From Patescibacteria group bacterium UBA6130 (GTDB taxonomy: Bacteria > Patescibacteriota > Microgenomatia > UBA12405 > UBA6130), in the NCBI GenBank assembly GCA_002428285.1, contig DIVO01000041.1:8684-47343 (forward strand): 38,660 bases of DNA. Reading direction: 5' to 3'. The translations under genes were made by a program, and so were the position numbers. This document shows, one piece after another, positions 7,400 to 15,727 of the stretch; the stretch's first letter is position 1; each line of letters starts with the position of its first letter. Below the pieces are notes generated by a model. That model was not told the origin of the DNA. It did no database searches and worked only from the letters and a program-made list of their open reading frames with translations.

Positions 7400-8764
7400 T
7401 CAAGCTTTATTTCCACCCATACTTTGGATTAAATCTATCAGTTCGGTTTGGTGTCCAACTAAAATATTTGCATCATCAGCCTCAATATTCAATCTTAACA
7501 AAGGCTCCGTATTCGAAGGTCTTAAATTGAACCACCAATCATCAAACCAGACCGATGATCCATCTAGGTTGTCAATGGTTTTGGCCGTATCTTTAAATTT
7601 CTCTTCCACCTGCTTCATTACTCTCTGCTTATCGTCAACCTGAAAATTTATTTCTCCCGATTGAGGATAGACATCATATTTTTTTCTAACCTCCGAAAGA
7701 GCGATATCCTGCTTGGATAACAATTCCAAGCTTATTGCCAAAGCAGTCATCCCTGAGTCGGCAAAATAAAGCTTGGGAAAGAAAAAATGATAGGAATGCT
7801 CTCCGGCAAAAACCGCCTCGTTTTCTCTCATAATTTTTTTGATAATCGAGTAACCCACCGGAGTTCTTATAGGTTTTCCACCCTCCTTAATAATGGTTTG
7901 AGGCACTACTCTTCCGCAGATAGCGTTATAGCATACTGTTCTTCCAAGATTATCCGATAATATGGTTGAGGCAAGCATAGCCGTCATCACCGTTCCCGAT
8001 AATACCTGACCAGTTTCGTCCATCAAAACCATTCTGTCTCCATCCCCATCAAAACCAACTCCCAAATCAGTTTGTTCCTCTAAAACCTTTTTCCTTAATG
8101 ATTCAACAGCCTCAGGAAGTAAGGGATTGGCTAAATGATTGGGAAAACTACCATCAAGCTTAAAAAACATCGGAATATATTCAACACTAAGATTTTCAAA
8201 CACTTTCGGTAGAACCTTTCCCGCCATGCCATTACCGGCATCAACTACAATTTTTAAAGGCTTAATTTTATCTTTATTAACCAATGACAAAACTGACTTA
8301 ATATAATCAGGATAGACATCCTTCTCGATTATCTTACCCCCCTCTTTTTCCCGTAAATCAAAATTATTATCTTCTGCCAATTTTTGCAGTTGAGAAAATC
8401 CAGACTCATAAGAAATAGAATCTCCTCCAGGTAGGGTTATCTTCATTCCATTATATTGAGGAGGATTATGAGAAGCCGTAATCATAATCGTCAAATCCGG
8501 TTTTAAACTTCCTGAAACAAAATAGGAAATGTCTGTGGATATTTGTCCTAAATCCCAAACTTCTATTCCGTATTTGATAAAAGTATCTTTAAAAGTGGAA
8601 AAAATCTCATCAGAAGAAAGCCGCATATCCCTGCCTATGGCAATGGTTTTGGGAAAATAGTTTTTTACAATTGCCTTACCAAGATCTTCAACCCCCCGAG
8701 AGTCCCATTCTTTATTCCACTCCCCCCTTATGTCATAACTGTGAAATATAGAATTATTTAGCAT
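7400..8764 (-). CDS. Phosphomannomutase/phosphoglucomutase
   Basis: 454 residues, the usual length of alpha-D-phosphohexomutases, which interconvert hexose 1- and 6-phosphates for sugar-nucleotide synthesis. The phosphoserine loop TASHNPPQYNGMK lies near residues 97-109, the Mg-binding DGDGDRM near 238-244, the sugar-specificity GEHSYHFFF near 318, and the phosphate-binding RPSNTEPLLRL near the C-terminus. Whether it prefers mannose or glucose cannot be read from sequence. It follows a YtxH gene by 12 nt, and an extended -10 (TGATAGTAT) ends 6 nt before the ATG, suggesting its own leaderless transcript. Confidence 0.92.
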   Translation of the reverse strand: MLNNSIFHSYDIRGEWNKEWDSRGVEDLGKAIVKNYFPKTIAIGRDMRLSSDEIFSTFKDTFIKYGIEVWDLGQISTDISYFVSGSLKPDLTIMITASHNPPQYNGMKITLPGGDSISYESGFSQLQKLAEDNNFDLREKEGGKIIEKDVYPDYIKSVLSLVNKDKIKPLKIVVDAGNGMAGKVLPKVFENLSVEYIPMFFKLDGSFPNHLANPLLPEAVESLRKKVLEEQTDLGVGFDGDGDRMVLMDETGQVLSGTVMTAMLASTILSDNLGRTVCYNAICGRVVPQTIIKEGGKPIRTPVGYSIIKKIMRENEAVFAGEHSYHFFFPKLYFADSGMTALAISLELLSKQDIALSEVRKKYDVYPQSGEINFQVDDKQRVMKQVEEKFKDTAKTIDNLDGSSVWFDDWWFNLRPSNTEPLLRLNIEADDANILVGHQTELIDLIQSMGGNKA

Positions 8765-8770
8765 TAAACA

Positions 8771-8779
8771 ATACTATCA
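8771..8779 (-). promoter_or_regulatory. Extended -10, leaderless-type promoter of the phosphohexomutase
   Basis: Minus-strand TGATAGTAT ends 6 nt before the ATG and overlaps the stop codon of the upstream YtxH gene. No clear -35. Confidence 0.4.
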
Positions 8780-9058
8780 CTTGTTAAGATTTTTTTTAAG
8801 TTCTTCTTTTTCTTTAACAATCCTTTTCTGCACCCTATCAAAACCTTCGACAACCTTTTCTTTACCCTCCATCTTCTTTTGTTTTAACTCTTCTTTCGCC
8901 TGATTCACCTTTTCATCGGCCTTGTCTTTAATCTCCTCCAGTTTTTCCTTAGTCTTATCTCTATTCTTTTTGTCTGAAAAATAAACTGCCGCCGCTCCGG
9001 TTATTGCCCCAATTATTGCTGCTCCAAAAGCACCTATGCCTTTTTTGTTATTGTCCAT
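8777..9058 (-). CDS. YtxH-like membrane-anchored coiled-coil protein
   Basis: 93 residues: a Gly/Ala-rich membrane helix (GAFGAAIIGAITGAAAVYF, about 9-27) and then a highly charged Lys/Glu helix (about 30-92), the YtxH/gas-vesicle-GvpP-like plan. Members are often stress-linked, but their biochemical role is unknown. A perfect SD, AAGGAGGT, precedes the ATG, unlike most genes here. The next upstream gene ends 4 nt away, so the two form a pair. Confidence 0.75.
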   Translation of the reverse strand: MDNNKKGIGAFGAAIIGAITGAAAVYFSDKKNRDKTKEKLEEIKDKADEKVNQAKEELKQKKMEGKEKVVEGFDRVQKRIVKEKEELKKNLNK

Positions 9059-9062
9059 CTAT

Positions 9063-9293
9063 CTACCTCCTTGAAATAAATTTATTAAATACCTTCTGTA
9101 ATATCCCTAAAATGCCTATTTTCAAAGTAGTCTCCAGAGAAGAGACATCTTCAACAATGTTTTGAACTTTATCCCCAGTCTTTTTTAGATGCTGAAGAAA
9201 TCGATAAACCTGAAAAGCTATAAAAACAAACATGAATAGGGAGATCCAAACCCACAGTCCCAAAGAATAGTAAAAAAAATCTTGAGCAGTCAT
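9063..9293 (-). CDS. Small single-pass membrane protein (DUF948-like)
   Basis: 76 residues. An N-terminal helix LGLWVWISLFMFVFIAFQVY (about 12-31) is followed by an amphipathic segment LKKTGDKVQNIVEDVSSLETTLK, resembling the start of DUF948 proteins, which often accompany YtxH genes. The pairing with YtxH (4 nt apart) supports a shared envelope role; the precise function is unknown. Confidence 0.6.
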   Translation of the reverse strand: MTAQDFFYYSLGLWVWISLFMFVFIAFQVYRFLQHLKKTGDKVQNIVEDVSSLETTLKIGILGILQKVFNKFISRR

Positions 9294-9378
9294 CTTTGTT
9301 TAATTAACCCCAACAATTTTAATCTCCATAAATTAAAACCTTGTAAGAAAAATAATATAATTCAGGGAGAAAGAAATA

Positions 9379-9969
9379 TTAGCTTAATCCTTCTTCTTCT
9401 AAAACTTGTTTTCTTTTCCGTTTTAGTTCAATTTCTTCGCCCCTATCCTTAAATTTTTTGGCCAATGCGTCTATCTCGCTTGGTAAAGCAATATGATTCC
9501 TCGGCATATGTTTCCCGTTACTATAAATGCCTGATTGCTTACCTTCACTTATGACACTCATTTTATCTAATTCGGTTAACAATTCCTCCCTGCTGTTTGC
9601 GCCAACGTAAACTGCCATCTTTGGACCCAATATTATACATCTGAAAATAAGAGGTTCGCTGCTCCTATTCTTCTTGACCACCTCTAAATAATATATCTCT
9701 GAAATTTCCCCATTTTCGTCAAGTTTTGCCGAATAAGATTCATTACCAACCATGTGAGTTATGGTTCCAATATCATTATCTTTGTCCTCGCCACTACCAC
9801 TTGCAATCTTTAAAAAATTTACTCCAGCTAAAAAAGCATTATTAATTTTGGACTCATTATCTTCTCTCTCTTGGAAGATGGAGTCTGCATTAAATGACTC
9901 TGAAACTTCAGGAATAGGCGGAATACTAGAAAATTTAGGTCCTTCTGGTATATTTTCTTCGATACTCAT
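9379..9969 (-). CDS. Hypothetical protein
   Basis: 196 residues, not recognised. Acidic N-terminus, a central region with short beta-like segments (GTITHMVGNESYSAKLDENG, about 67-86, and LIFRCIILGPKMAVYVGA), and a charged C-terminal helix. No signal peptide, membrane helix or Cys cluster. It appears to be a monocistronic cytoplasmic protein; no clear SD. It diverges from the MiaB-like gene. Confidence 0.6.
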   Translation of the reverse strand: MSIEENIPEGPKFSSIPPIPEVSESFNADSIFQEREDNESKINNAFLAGVNFLKIASGSGEDKDNDIGTITHMVGNESYSAKLDENGEISEIYYLEVVKKNRSSEPLIFRCIILGPKMAVYVGANSREELLTELDKMSVISEGKQSGIYSNGKHMPRNHIALPSEIDALAKKFKDRGEEIELKRKRKQVLEEEGLS

Positions 9970-10063
9970 ATTTTTACTGCTTTATTAACTTATTTCCTTA
10001 GCAGTTTATAATTAACCTTTAACACTTTATAATATAACAATCATTTAAAAATTCCTAATTTCT

Positions 10064-11155
10064 ATGGAAAAATCCTTTTATCTTAAAACCTTCGGCTGTC
10101 AAATGAACGTGGCAGATTCCCAAAGAATCACACATTCTTTTATTGAAAAAGGCTATAAACCAGCTAAAACTGCTAAAAAGGCTAATCTGGTAATTATTGT
10201 CAGTTGTATGGTTAGAGAATCGGCTGAAAATAGAATTTACGGACTGATAAACAATTTGCAAAAACAGGGAATCAAAAAAATTATTCTCACAGGATGTCTG
10301 GCTGGTTGCTTGCTGAACGATAGACTCCCAAAGCTTTATAAAAATCTTATTAGAAGCAAAACTAAGGGTGTCAAAATTGTTGCGGTTGATGATTTGGCCT
10401 CTTTTAATATTCCACCGGTAAGAACTAATGATACTGCTTGGGTTCCCATCTCGAATGGCTGTAATAACTTTTGCAGTTACTGTATTGTTCCCTTTGCCCG
10501 CAATAAAGAAATCAGCAGACCAATTAGAGATATTATTGAGGAAGTTAAACAATCTTTAAGTGACGGTTTTAAAAATATCACTTTACTTGGTCAAAATGTT
10601 AACTCATATGGAAGCGATTTAGTTAAAAACAAAAAACAAAAAAATATCACTATGATTAAAAGCATGGGAAAAAGGAGAATTCCAAGCCTTTTTCCTTACC
10701 TTCTGAACAAGGTTGCAAAAATAGATGGTGTTGATCGCTTAGATTTTATGTCTTCTAATCCCTGGGACTTCTCGAACAACTTAATTAAGGTTATCGCTGA
10801 TAATAAAAACATAACTAAAACCCTTCATCTTCCTATTCAATCAGGAGATGACAACATTCTAAAACTCATGAACCGCAACTATACCGGCAAAGAATACTTA
10901 AAACTTATAAACAAAATCAGAAAGGCTATTCCTGAAGTGGAGTTTACTACAGATATCATTGTCGGTTTTCCCGGCGAGAGTAAAAAGCAATTTGAAAACA
11001 CCATAAATTTATGTAAAAAAATAGGATTTAGAAAAGCCTACATTTCCCGTTATTCACCAAGGTATGGAACTGCCGCTAGTAAGTTTAAAGACGATGTAAG
11101 TCCAAAAGAGAAAAAAAGAAGGTGGTTAGAGCTCGAAAATTTAATCAACCATTAA
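10064..11155 (+). CDS. miaB: MiaB-type radical SAM methylthiotransferase lacking TRAM
   Basis: 363 residues. The UPF0004 domain begins YLKTFGCQMNVADSQR (about 6-21), with further cluster Cys in SCMVRESAENR and TGCLAGC; the radical SAM CxxxCxxC is NNFCSYCIVPFAR (about 135-147); SAM and substrate segments LPIQSGDD and TDIIVGFPGE follow. GCQMN and SCMVRESAENR point to MiaB (2-methylthio-N6-isopentenyladenosine in tRNA). The protein stops at WLELENLINH, where homologues carry a further 60-80 residue TRAM RNA-binding domain. The stop overlaps the stop of the convergent DUF5665 gene within TTAA. A TATAAT lies about 30 nt upstream; no SD. Confidence 0.85.
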   Translation: MEKSFYLKTFGCQMNVADSQRITHSFIEKGYKPAKTAKKANLVIIVSCMVRESAENRIYGLINNLQKQGIKKIILTGCLAGCLLNDRLPKLYKNLIRSKTKGVKIVAVDDLASFNIPPVRTNDTAWVPISNGCNNFCSYCIVPFARNKEISRPIRDIIEEVKQSLSDGFKNITLLGQNVNSYGSDLVKNKKQKNITMIKSMGKRRIPSLFPYLLNKVAKIDGVDRLDFMSSNPWDFSNNLIKVIADNKNITKTLHLPIQSGDDNILKLMNRNYTGKEYLKLINKIRKAIPEVEFTTDIIVGFPGESKKQFENTINLCKKIGFRKAYISRYSPRYGTAASKFKDDVSPKEKKRRWLELENLINH

Positions 11156-11454
11156 AAACCAGACACCGGCTTTTGAATTTGTAGAAACTGCCGAGTAAGC
11201 TGATCAATTGCCTTATTGAGCCATTCAACAACCACTTCGTCTATGTTTAGTCTGGAAAGGATAAAAAAAACCACAGCACCAATAGCTAAAGTGCCAATAA
11301 AAGAGCCAACCGACCTAGTAAACCCAGCCACGAAGTTGTACCATAAAAACTTTTTTTTATCGGTATTAAAGACTATATAACCGTTTCTATTCACAAGCCC
11401 ATCAAAACTTTTATTCAATTTTTCGATTTGTTTAGCTAGTTTTTCGTCTGCCAT
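11152..11454 (-). CDS. DUF5665-like small membrane protein
   Basis: 100 residues. N-terminal coiled segment LAKQIEKLNKSFDGLVN, then FLWYNFVAGFTRSVGSFIGT and a membrane helix LAIGAVVFFILSRL (about 74-87), matching the DUF5665 plan of a soluble N-terminus with one or two C-terminal membrane helices. Function unknown. TTGTAA-17-TACAAT ends 6 nt before the ATG, indicating a leaderless mRNA. Its promoter is back to back with that of the DUF362 gene. Its stop overlaps that of the MiaB-like gene. Confidence 0.72.
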   Translation of the reverse strand: MADEKLAKQIEKLNKSFDGLVNRNGYIVFNTDKKKFLWYNFVAGFTRSVGSFIGTLAIGAVVFFILSRLNIDEVVVEWLNKAIDQLTRQFLQIQKPVSGF

Positions 11455-11460
11455 TAAAGC

Positions 11461-11489
11461 ATTGTAAAGAAAAATATATTAAATTACAA
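11461..11489 (-). promoter_or_regulatory. Promoter of the DUF5665 gene, leaderless type
   Basis: Minus-strand TTGTAA (11484-11489), 17 bp, TACAAT (11461-11466), then 6 nt and the ATG. Confidence 0.65.
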
Positions 11490-11492
11490 AAA

Positions 11493-11521
11493 TTGAGCCA
11501 AATCTGATCGTGAGGTATTAT
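11493..11521 (+). promoter_or_regulatory. Promoter of the DUF362 gene, leaderless type
   Basis: TTGAGC (11493-11498), 17 bp, TATTAT (11516-11521), then 5 nt and the ATG at 11527. The -35 boxes of this and the divergent promoter are 3 bp apart. Confidence 0.65.
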
Positions 11522-11526
11522 CATAT

Positions 11527-12396
11527 ATGAATACAGTTCATTTAAATCAAGGAGAGTCCTCCTACCAAACTACCCTTAAGCTGATCCTTGACCAAAAAGA
11601 AGAATTGGAAAAACAATTAAAAGATAAGGAAAAAATTGTTATTAAAATAAACTTCGTTAGTGCTCAAAGAGAGTTGGCCACCACTCCAATTGAAACCGTT
11701 AAGGCTTTTATAGACAGCATTAGGAATTTCTATCGGGGGAAAATTATTATTGCGGAAGAGGCAACTGTCGGAAATGCCCATGATGGATTCAAGCAATTTG
11801 GATTCGAAAAACTTGTCTCTGGATATGATTCGGTAGAAACATTCGATAGTCAAGATGACGAAATTGAGGAAATCAATGTAAAAATCGGGGCAGACCTGCT
11901 AACAATCCCTATCTCAAAAATCTACCTTGACTCACCTTTCACTGTCTCCATCACCCGCGCCAAAACCCACGACACCGTTGTCGCAACACTTTCAATTAAA
12001 AATCTGCTAGTCGGAGCAATAAACAAAAACAGATTTTTGATTCATCAGGGGAAAAAAATTCATCAAATTCTTGCCCAAATGACAAACTTTATCTATCCTG
12101 ATTTTTCAATTGTTGATGGAGTTGTTGGCATGGAGGGAAACGGACCGGTAAATGGCTCACCCATAAAATCCAACTGGGTTTTAAGTTCATTTGATCCTTT
12201 AGCCGCAGATTCTTTGGCAAGCTATTTGATGGGGTTTGATGTAAATGATATTGGTTATTTAAACCTAATCGGGAAAATGGGCAAAGGTAAAATCTACCCG
12301 AAAGACCAAATCGAGATAATGGGGCCGAACCCTGAGCACCTGGTTACTCTTTACCAACCTCACCGGACTTTCAGTTCACAAAGGCAGTGGCGCTAG
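11527..12396 (+). CDS. DUF362 domain protein
   Basis: 289 residues with the DUF362 fold: IVIKINFVSAQRELATTP (about 38-55), IIIAEEATVGNAHDGFKQFG, SITRAKTHDTVVATLSIKNL (about 143-162), and SIVDGVVGMEGNGP (about 196-209). Related proteins often carry ferredoxin Cys clusters; none is visible here, so this is the stand-alone form. The reaction is not established for most members. The coding region ends in a GCGCTAGCGC palindrome, 5 nt before the convergent subtilase-like gene. Promoter at 11493-11521. Confidence 0.82.
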   Translation: MNTVHLNQGESSYQTTLKLILDQKEELEKQLKDKEKIVIKINFVSAQRELATTPIETVKAFIDSIRNFYRGKIIIAEEATVGNAHDGFKQFGFEKLVSGYDSVETFDSQDDEIEEINVKIGADLLTIPISKIYLDSPFTVSITRAKTHDTVVATLSIKNLLVGAINKNRFLIHQGKKIHQILAQMTNFIYPDFSIVDGVVGMEGNGPVNGSPIKSNWVLSSFDPLAADSLASYLMGFDVNDIGYLNLIGKMGKGKIYPKDQIEIMGPNPEHLVTLYQPHRTFSSQRQWR

Positions 12397-12401
12397 CGCG
12401 A

Positions 12402-13784
12402 TTAACCAACACCGAAGCGAATTTTCTCTCTATTCAAAAGGCGTCGAGGATTATCATCACTACCTAATTCATCACACATTTCAAATAGCCTGTCTTTTGT
12501 CCCCTCCATATCAACAGCCACTCGCTTATTTTCCCAGGTCAATCCAGTTTCAGCTGCCAGATTGCTAACTAAAGCAGTGGCATAAGAGCTAGCTTGAACT
12601 GAGGTAAATTCATCAAGCATGCCGAGATAGGGAACATAAATATCACAGCCTTTTGAAAAGGCAAGCTGGTAACCACTTTCAACGCCCCATACCCCTACCA
12701 TAATAAGATTATTAGGCCACAAGCCCTGTTGTTCCAGCCTTTGGCGAGCTGAAGTAAGATCAGGCACAACTAGACCCTGATTTTTTATATATTCAGGATT
12801 TCCCCCAGCTGCCACAAATAGTTTGTCTGGGTGCTCTCCAGCTACCTCAACGAGAGATTTTAAATTATCATATGTAGTTTCTTCATCAACAGCATAAGCA
12901 TCGATAAAAGCAAACTGCCTTTCTTCCGGGTTCTCGATCAAAACGGTTTCTGATTCATCATTCCTTGCCTGAATCTCTTTATATTCCTCCTCACTAATTG
13001 ATGTTTTTTCATTCGGATTATCTTTGCTATAGACAAAATAATTGGTACTCTTGTGCTCTACACCATCTCTAACATATCTGCAAGATACTGTTCCTATGTC
13101 CATCATTTCATTCACTTTTCTATCCTCATTTAAAACATATTTTGTCAAGATCCTGCCCAATTCAAAGCTTAAGTTAATTATTTTGCCAGGTACTTCATCA
13201 ACCGCCTTGCTTACCGCTTCAGGGGAAACACTAATAACAAGAGTTGGATTACCGAGTTCATCATGTTCCAGGCCGTCAACCCGAACAGCTGAGCCTATGC
13301 TTTTTTCTCTTACATCTATACCCCTACTCCCTTCCACAAAGTTTTTATTCAGAACATCATCCGTTTTTTCGTGCACCTCTCTAACCATTCTTCCATGATC
13401 ACCATAACGCAATCTTAATGCGCTTAATAGAATAGACGCTTCCTTGTCTTCTGATTCAGGAACTATCTCTTTCAACTCCTCAAGCGACTTGGGTTCAACT
13501 GTCCTCTCCTCAATTGACTCATATCTGCCAAATCTAATATCTTTGCTATCAAAAATATCCAATATAGCCACGGAGTACTTGTCTTGCTCCTCCGGAGGAA
13601 TTAATAGCTCTTGGCCTTCAGGCTCCACCCTTGGAGAGTTTTGGTTCTCACCTTTTTGGCCAGCAGGCAATACCGACCTGACAGCGGCTATGCCTAAACC
13701 TTTAAGAAATCGTCTGCGGGATATTTTATCTTGAGACTCACTCTCGGTTGATACTGTTTGTTTAGGAACTTCTCCATCTTCCAT
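12402..13784 (-). CDS. Tat-signal, subtilisin-like (S8) protein
   Basis: About 460 residues from the ATG at 13784, chosen because TTGACA-17-TTAAAT ends 5 nt before it; an in-frame GTG 15 nt upstream lies over the -10. A twin-arginine motif SRRRFLKG (22-29) and a weak hydrophobic stretch indicate Tat export. S8 order is recognisable: candidate Asp in SVAILDIFDS, candidate His in YGDHGRMV, oxyanion region LFVAAGGNPEY, candidate Ser in QASSYATALVS. The motifs are degenerate (no HGTH, no GTSMA), so activity is uncertain. A related Tat N-terminus starts at 38102. It converges with the DUF362 gene. Confidence 0.62.
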   Translation of the reverse strand: MEDGEVPKQTVSTESESQDKISRRRFLKGLGIAAVRSVLPAGQKGENQNSPRVEPEGQELLIPPEEQDKYSVAILDIFDSKDIRFGRYESIEERTVEPKSLEELKEIVPESEDKEASILLSALRLRYGDHGRMVREVHEKTDDVLNKNFVEGSRGIDVREKSIGSAVRVDGLEHDELGNPTLVISVSPEAVSKAVDEVPGKIINLSFELGRILTKYVLNEDRKVNEMMDIGTVSCRYVRDGVEHKSTNYFVYSKDNPNEKTSISEEEYKEIQARNDESETVLIENPEERQFAFIDAYAVDEETTYDNLKSLVEVAGEHPDKLFVAAGGNPEYIKNQGLVVPDLTSARQRLEQQGLWPNNLIMVGVWGVESGYQLAFSKGCDIYVPYLGMLDEFTSVQASSYATALVSNLAAETGLTWENKRVAVDMEGTKDRLFEMCDELGSDDNPRRLLNREKIRFGVG

Positions 13785-13789
13785 AGTCA

Positions 13790-13818
13790 ATTTAAACACC
13801 TCATAAAGTGTCTGTCAA
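13790..13818 (-). promoter_or_regulatory. Promoter of the Tat/subtilase-like gene, leaderless type
   Basis: Minus-strand TTGACA (13813-13818), 17 bp, TTAAAT (13790-13795), then 5 nt and the ATG. The -35 is consensus. Confidence 0.7.
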
Positions 13819-13824
13819 CGTAAA

Positions 13825-15078
13825 TCATGTTGTCTTCCCTGCCCAAACTCTTCCTTTTGCAAATTTTTTAAGCTTAACTTTGGTCAATTGTCCAACAACA
13901 ATGCCGTTTTGATCCATTAAGGCAGGAATAAAATTGCTGGTTTGACCTCTTAAAAAGCCTGGGTATTTTTTACTTTCATCAACGGGCAGAAAAGAAACAC
14001 CGCTTCCTATCTGAGATTTTTCAAAGGACTGTCTTAAACTTTTTTCTAAAGCCGAAAGCTCCTTTGCCCTTTCTTTTTTAACCTTTTCGTCCACCTCTCC
14101 CCACTTGTTCTTCATTTTGTCTGCTAATGTTCCAAAACGGGCTGAATATCTAAAAATATGTATCCTGCCAAACTTGGCTTCTCTGGCAACCTCGATACTC
14201 TTCTGAAAATCTTTTTCCGTTTCTCCGGGAAATCCAACAATAATATCCGTAGTTATATTGATATTTTTAACATTATCTCTAAAACTTTTTATTAACTGAA
14301 GATAATCTTTGCTTGAATACCTTCTTCTCATAAGGTTTAAAATCCTGTCACTGCCGGATTGCAGGCTTAAATGAAGATGACAAGCTAGTCTATCGCTATA
14401 TTTTTGGAAAAGCTCAATCAATTTTTCGCTATCCCCCGATTGACCGATTAAAGGCGAAATTGAACCAAAACTTAGCATTTTTACCTTAGTCTTTTTCATA
14501 ATTTCTTCAACCAGATCAACAAAACCTTTCCCCTGATCGTTATATTGAACCACCTCAACCCCAGTTAAAACTATCCAATCGATATCATTTTGTATCAATC
14601 TATTAATATGCTCAATTATTTCCGGAAATGATCTGCTAGCACTTCTGCCTCTGAGATAAGGCACAATGCAATAACTACAAAAATTATTACAACCAGTTTG
14701 AACTGGAACAAATCCCCGCACCTGTTTATGTCCAAAAATAATATCGCTCGAAAACCATTGTTGTTTTTCTAAATTGCTGACAAGCTTATCAAAAGGCAAA
14801 TTTAGAGGCTTTTGCTTCATTCTCTCGGCCATACAACCTGCCAGCCAAACTTCTGCTCGGGAATTTTCTCTCTTAACTCTTTTTATAAGCTGTCTGGCTT
14901 CTTTTTCTGCCTTGGCAGTTACCGCACACGAGTTAATAACTACCAAATCAGCTTTATCTATAGGTTCAGATTTTAAGCCTTGGCTAACCAACATGCTTTC
15001 CAGTGCCTGACTTTCTGCCTGATTTAACCGACAGCCAAAGGTGTAAATATTGAATGTTTTTGGTTTGGCTCTTTTCAT
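13825..15078 (-). CDS. mtaB: tRNA t6A37 methylthiotransferase MtaB
   Basis: 417 residues. FGCRLNQAESQALE (about 14-27) and INSCAVTAKAEKEAR (about 48-62) are the MtaB forms of the UPF0004 motifs; the radical SAM cluster is CNNFCSYCIVPYLRG (about 130-144); LHLSLQSGSDRILNLMRRRY and TDIIVGFPGETEKDF follow, and a TRAM-like C-terminus ends KKFAKGRVWAG. The enzyme would convert t6A to ms2t6A at position 37 of ANN-decoding tRNAs. Its promoter overlaps that of rplJ on the other strand. A modest AGGGA SD precedes the ATG. Confidence 0.9.
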   Translation of the reverse strand: MKRAKPKTFNIYTFGCRLNQAESQALESMLVSQGLKSEPIDKADLVVINSCAVTAKAEKEARQLIKRVKRENSRAEVWLAGCMAERMKQKPLNLPFDKLVSNLEKQQWFSSDIIFGHKQVRGFVPVQTGCNNFCSYCIVPYLRGRSASRSFPEIIEHINRLIQNDIDWIVLTGVEVVQYNDQGKGFVDLVEEIMKKTKVKMLSFGSISPLIGQSGDSEKLIELFQKYSDRLACHLHLSLQSGSDRILNLMRRRYSSKDYLQLIKSFRDNVKNINITTDIIVGFPGETEKDFQKSIEVAREAKFGRIHIFRYSARFGTLADKMKNKWGEVDEKVKKERAKELSALEKSLRQSFEKSQIGSGVSFLPVDESKKYPGFLRGQTSNFIPALMDQNGIVVGQLTKVKLKKFAKGRVWAGKTT

Positions 15079-15104
15079 TTTTTTGTCCCTGTGTTATCAT
15101 ACCA
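15072..15104. promoter_or_regulatory. Overlapping divergent extended -10 promoters (rplJ and mtaB)
   Basis: Plus strand: TTTTCA (15072-15077), 17 bp, and TGTTATCAT (-10 at 15095-15100). Minus strand: TGGTATGAT, with -10 at 15096-15101. The two -10 hexamers share five base pairs, so RNA polymerase cannot open both at once. Confidence 0.6.
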
Positions 15105-15105
15105 T

Positions 15106-15198
15106 CAGCCAAAGACAGTAGGGGCTTATTGAGCATAAAAATCCTACCGAGGTAAAATTAAGATAACTATTAATCCTCGGCTTTGGCTGAGGTTTTTT
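15106..15198 (+). promoter_or_regulatory. Ribosomal protein L10 leader
   Basis: The start AGCCAAAGACAGTAGG matches the L10 leader. CAGCCAAAG (15106-15114) is an exact complement of CTTTGGCTG (15181-15189); GTAGG pairs with CCTAC, and CCGAGG (15147-15152) with CCTCGG (15175-15180). The competing form is the terminator hairpin 15175-15192 followed by TTTTTT. In known cases L10(L12)4 binding to this leader favours termination, giving autogenous control of rplJL. Confidence 0.88.
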
Positions 15199-15211
15199 AT
15201 TTAAAGATACT

Positions 15212-15721
15212 ATGACAAACCAAATTAAATACTATGCTGTTGAAGATTTAACAGCCAAGCTAAAAGAATCAAAATCTGCCGCATTAGTTGATTATGCTGG
15301 ACTTACTGCCGCCCAGATTAACCAGCTAAGAAAAAGAATAGTTGAAGCTGGCGGAAGCATACAGGTTGTTAAAAACACACTTGTTAAAAGAGCTTTAAAA
15401 AATAATAAAATTAAGCTTGAAGACGACTTGTCTGGACCCACCGCTTTAGTTTTAGGTATCGAAGATGCTATTAATTCTTTAAAAGAAATAGATAAGGCCA
15501 AAGACGAATGGGAAAAACCTGTATTTAAGCTCGGAATTCTTGAGGGCAAACTTCTTTCAGATGTAGAATTATCAAGCCTGGTAAAACTGCCTTCCAGAGA
15601 AGTGTTAATAAGCAAGTTTGTTGGTGGACTTGCTAATCCCTTACAAAGATTGGTTGGAGGCTTGAAATATAATCAAACAAAATTAACCTTAGTATTGAAA
15701 GCAATTGCTGAAAGGGGGTGA
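15212..15721 (+). CDS. rplJ: 50S ribosomal protein L10
   Basis: 169 residues, normal length. L10 anchors L7/L12 dimers on the GTPase-associated centre. Typical stretches are ALVDYAGLTAAQINQLRKRI (about 24-43), VVKNTLVKRAL, LSGPTALVLG and a C-terminal helix for L12 binding. It is preceded by an L10 leader and followed after 6 nt by rplL. No SD is visible before the ATG, which lies close behind the leader terminator. In many bacteria this pair follows rplK-rplA directly; here it does not. Confidence 0.96.
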   Translation: MTNQIKYYAVEDLTAKLKESKSAALVDYAGLTAAQINQLRKRIVEAGGSIQVVKNTLVKRALKNNKIKLEDDLSGPTALVLGIEDAINSLKEIDKAKDEWEKPVFKLGILEGKLLSDVELSSLVKLPSREVLISKFVGGLANPLQRLVGGLKYNQTKLTLVLKAIAERG

Positions 15722-15727
15722 AGGAAG

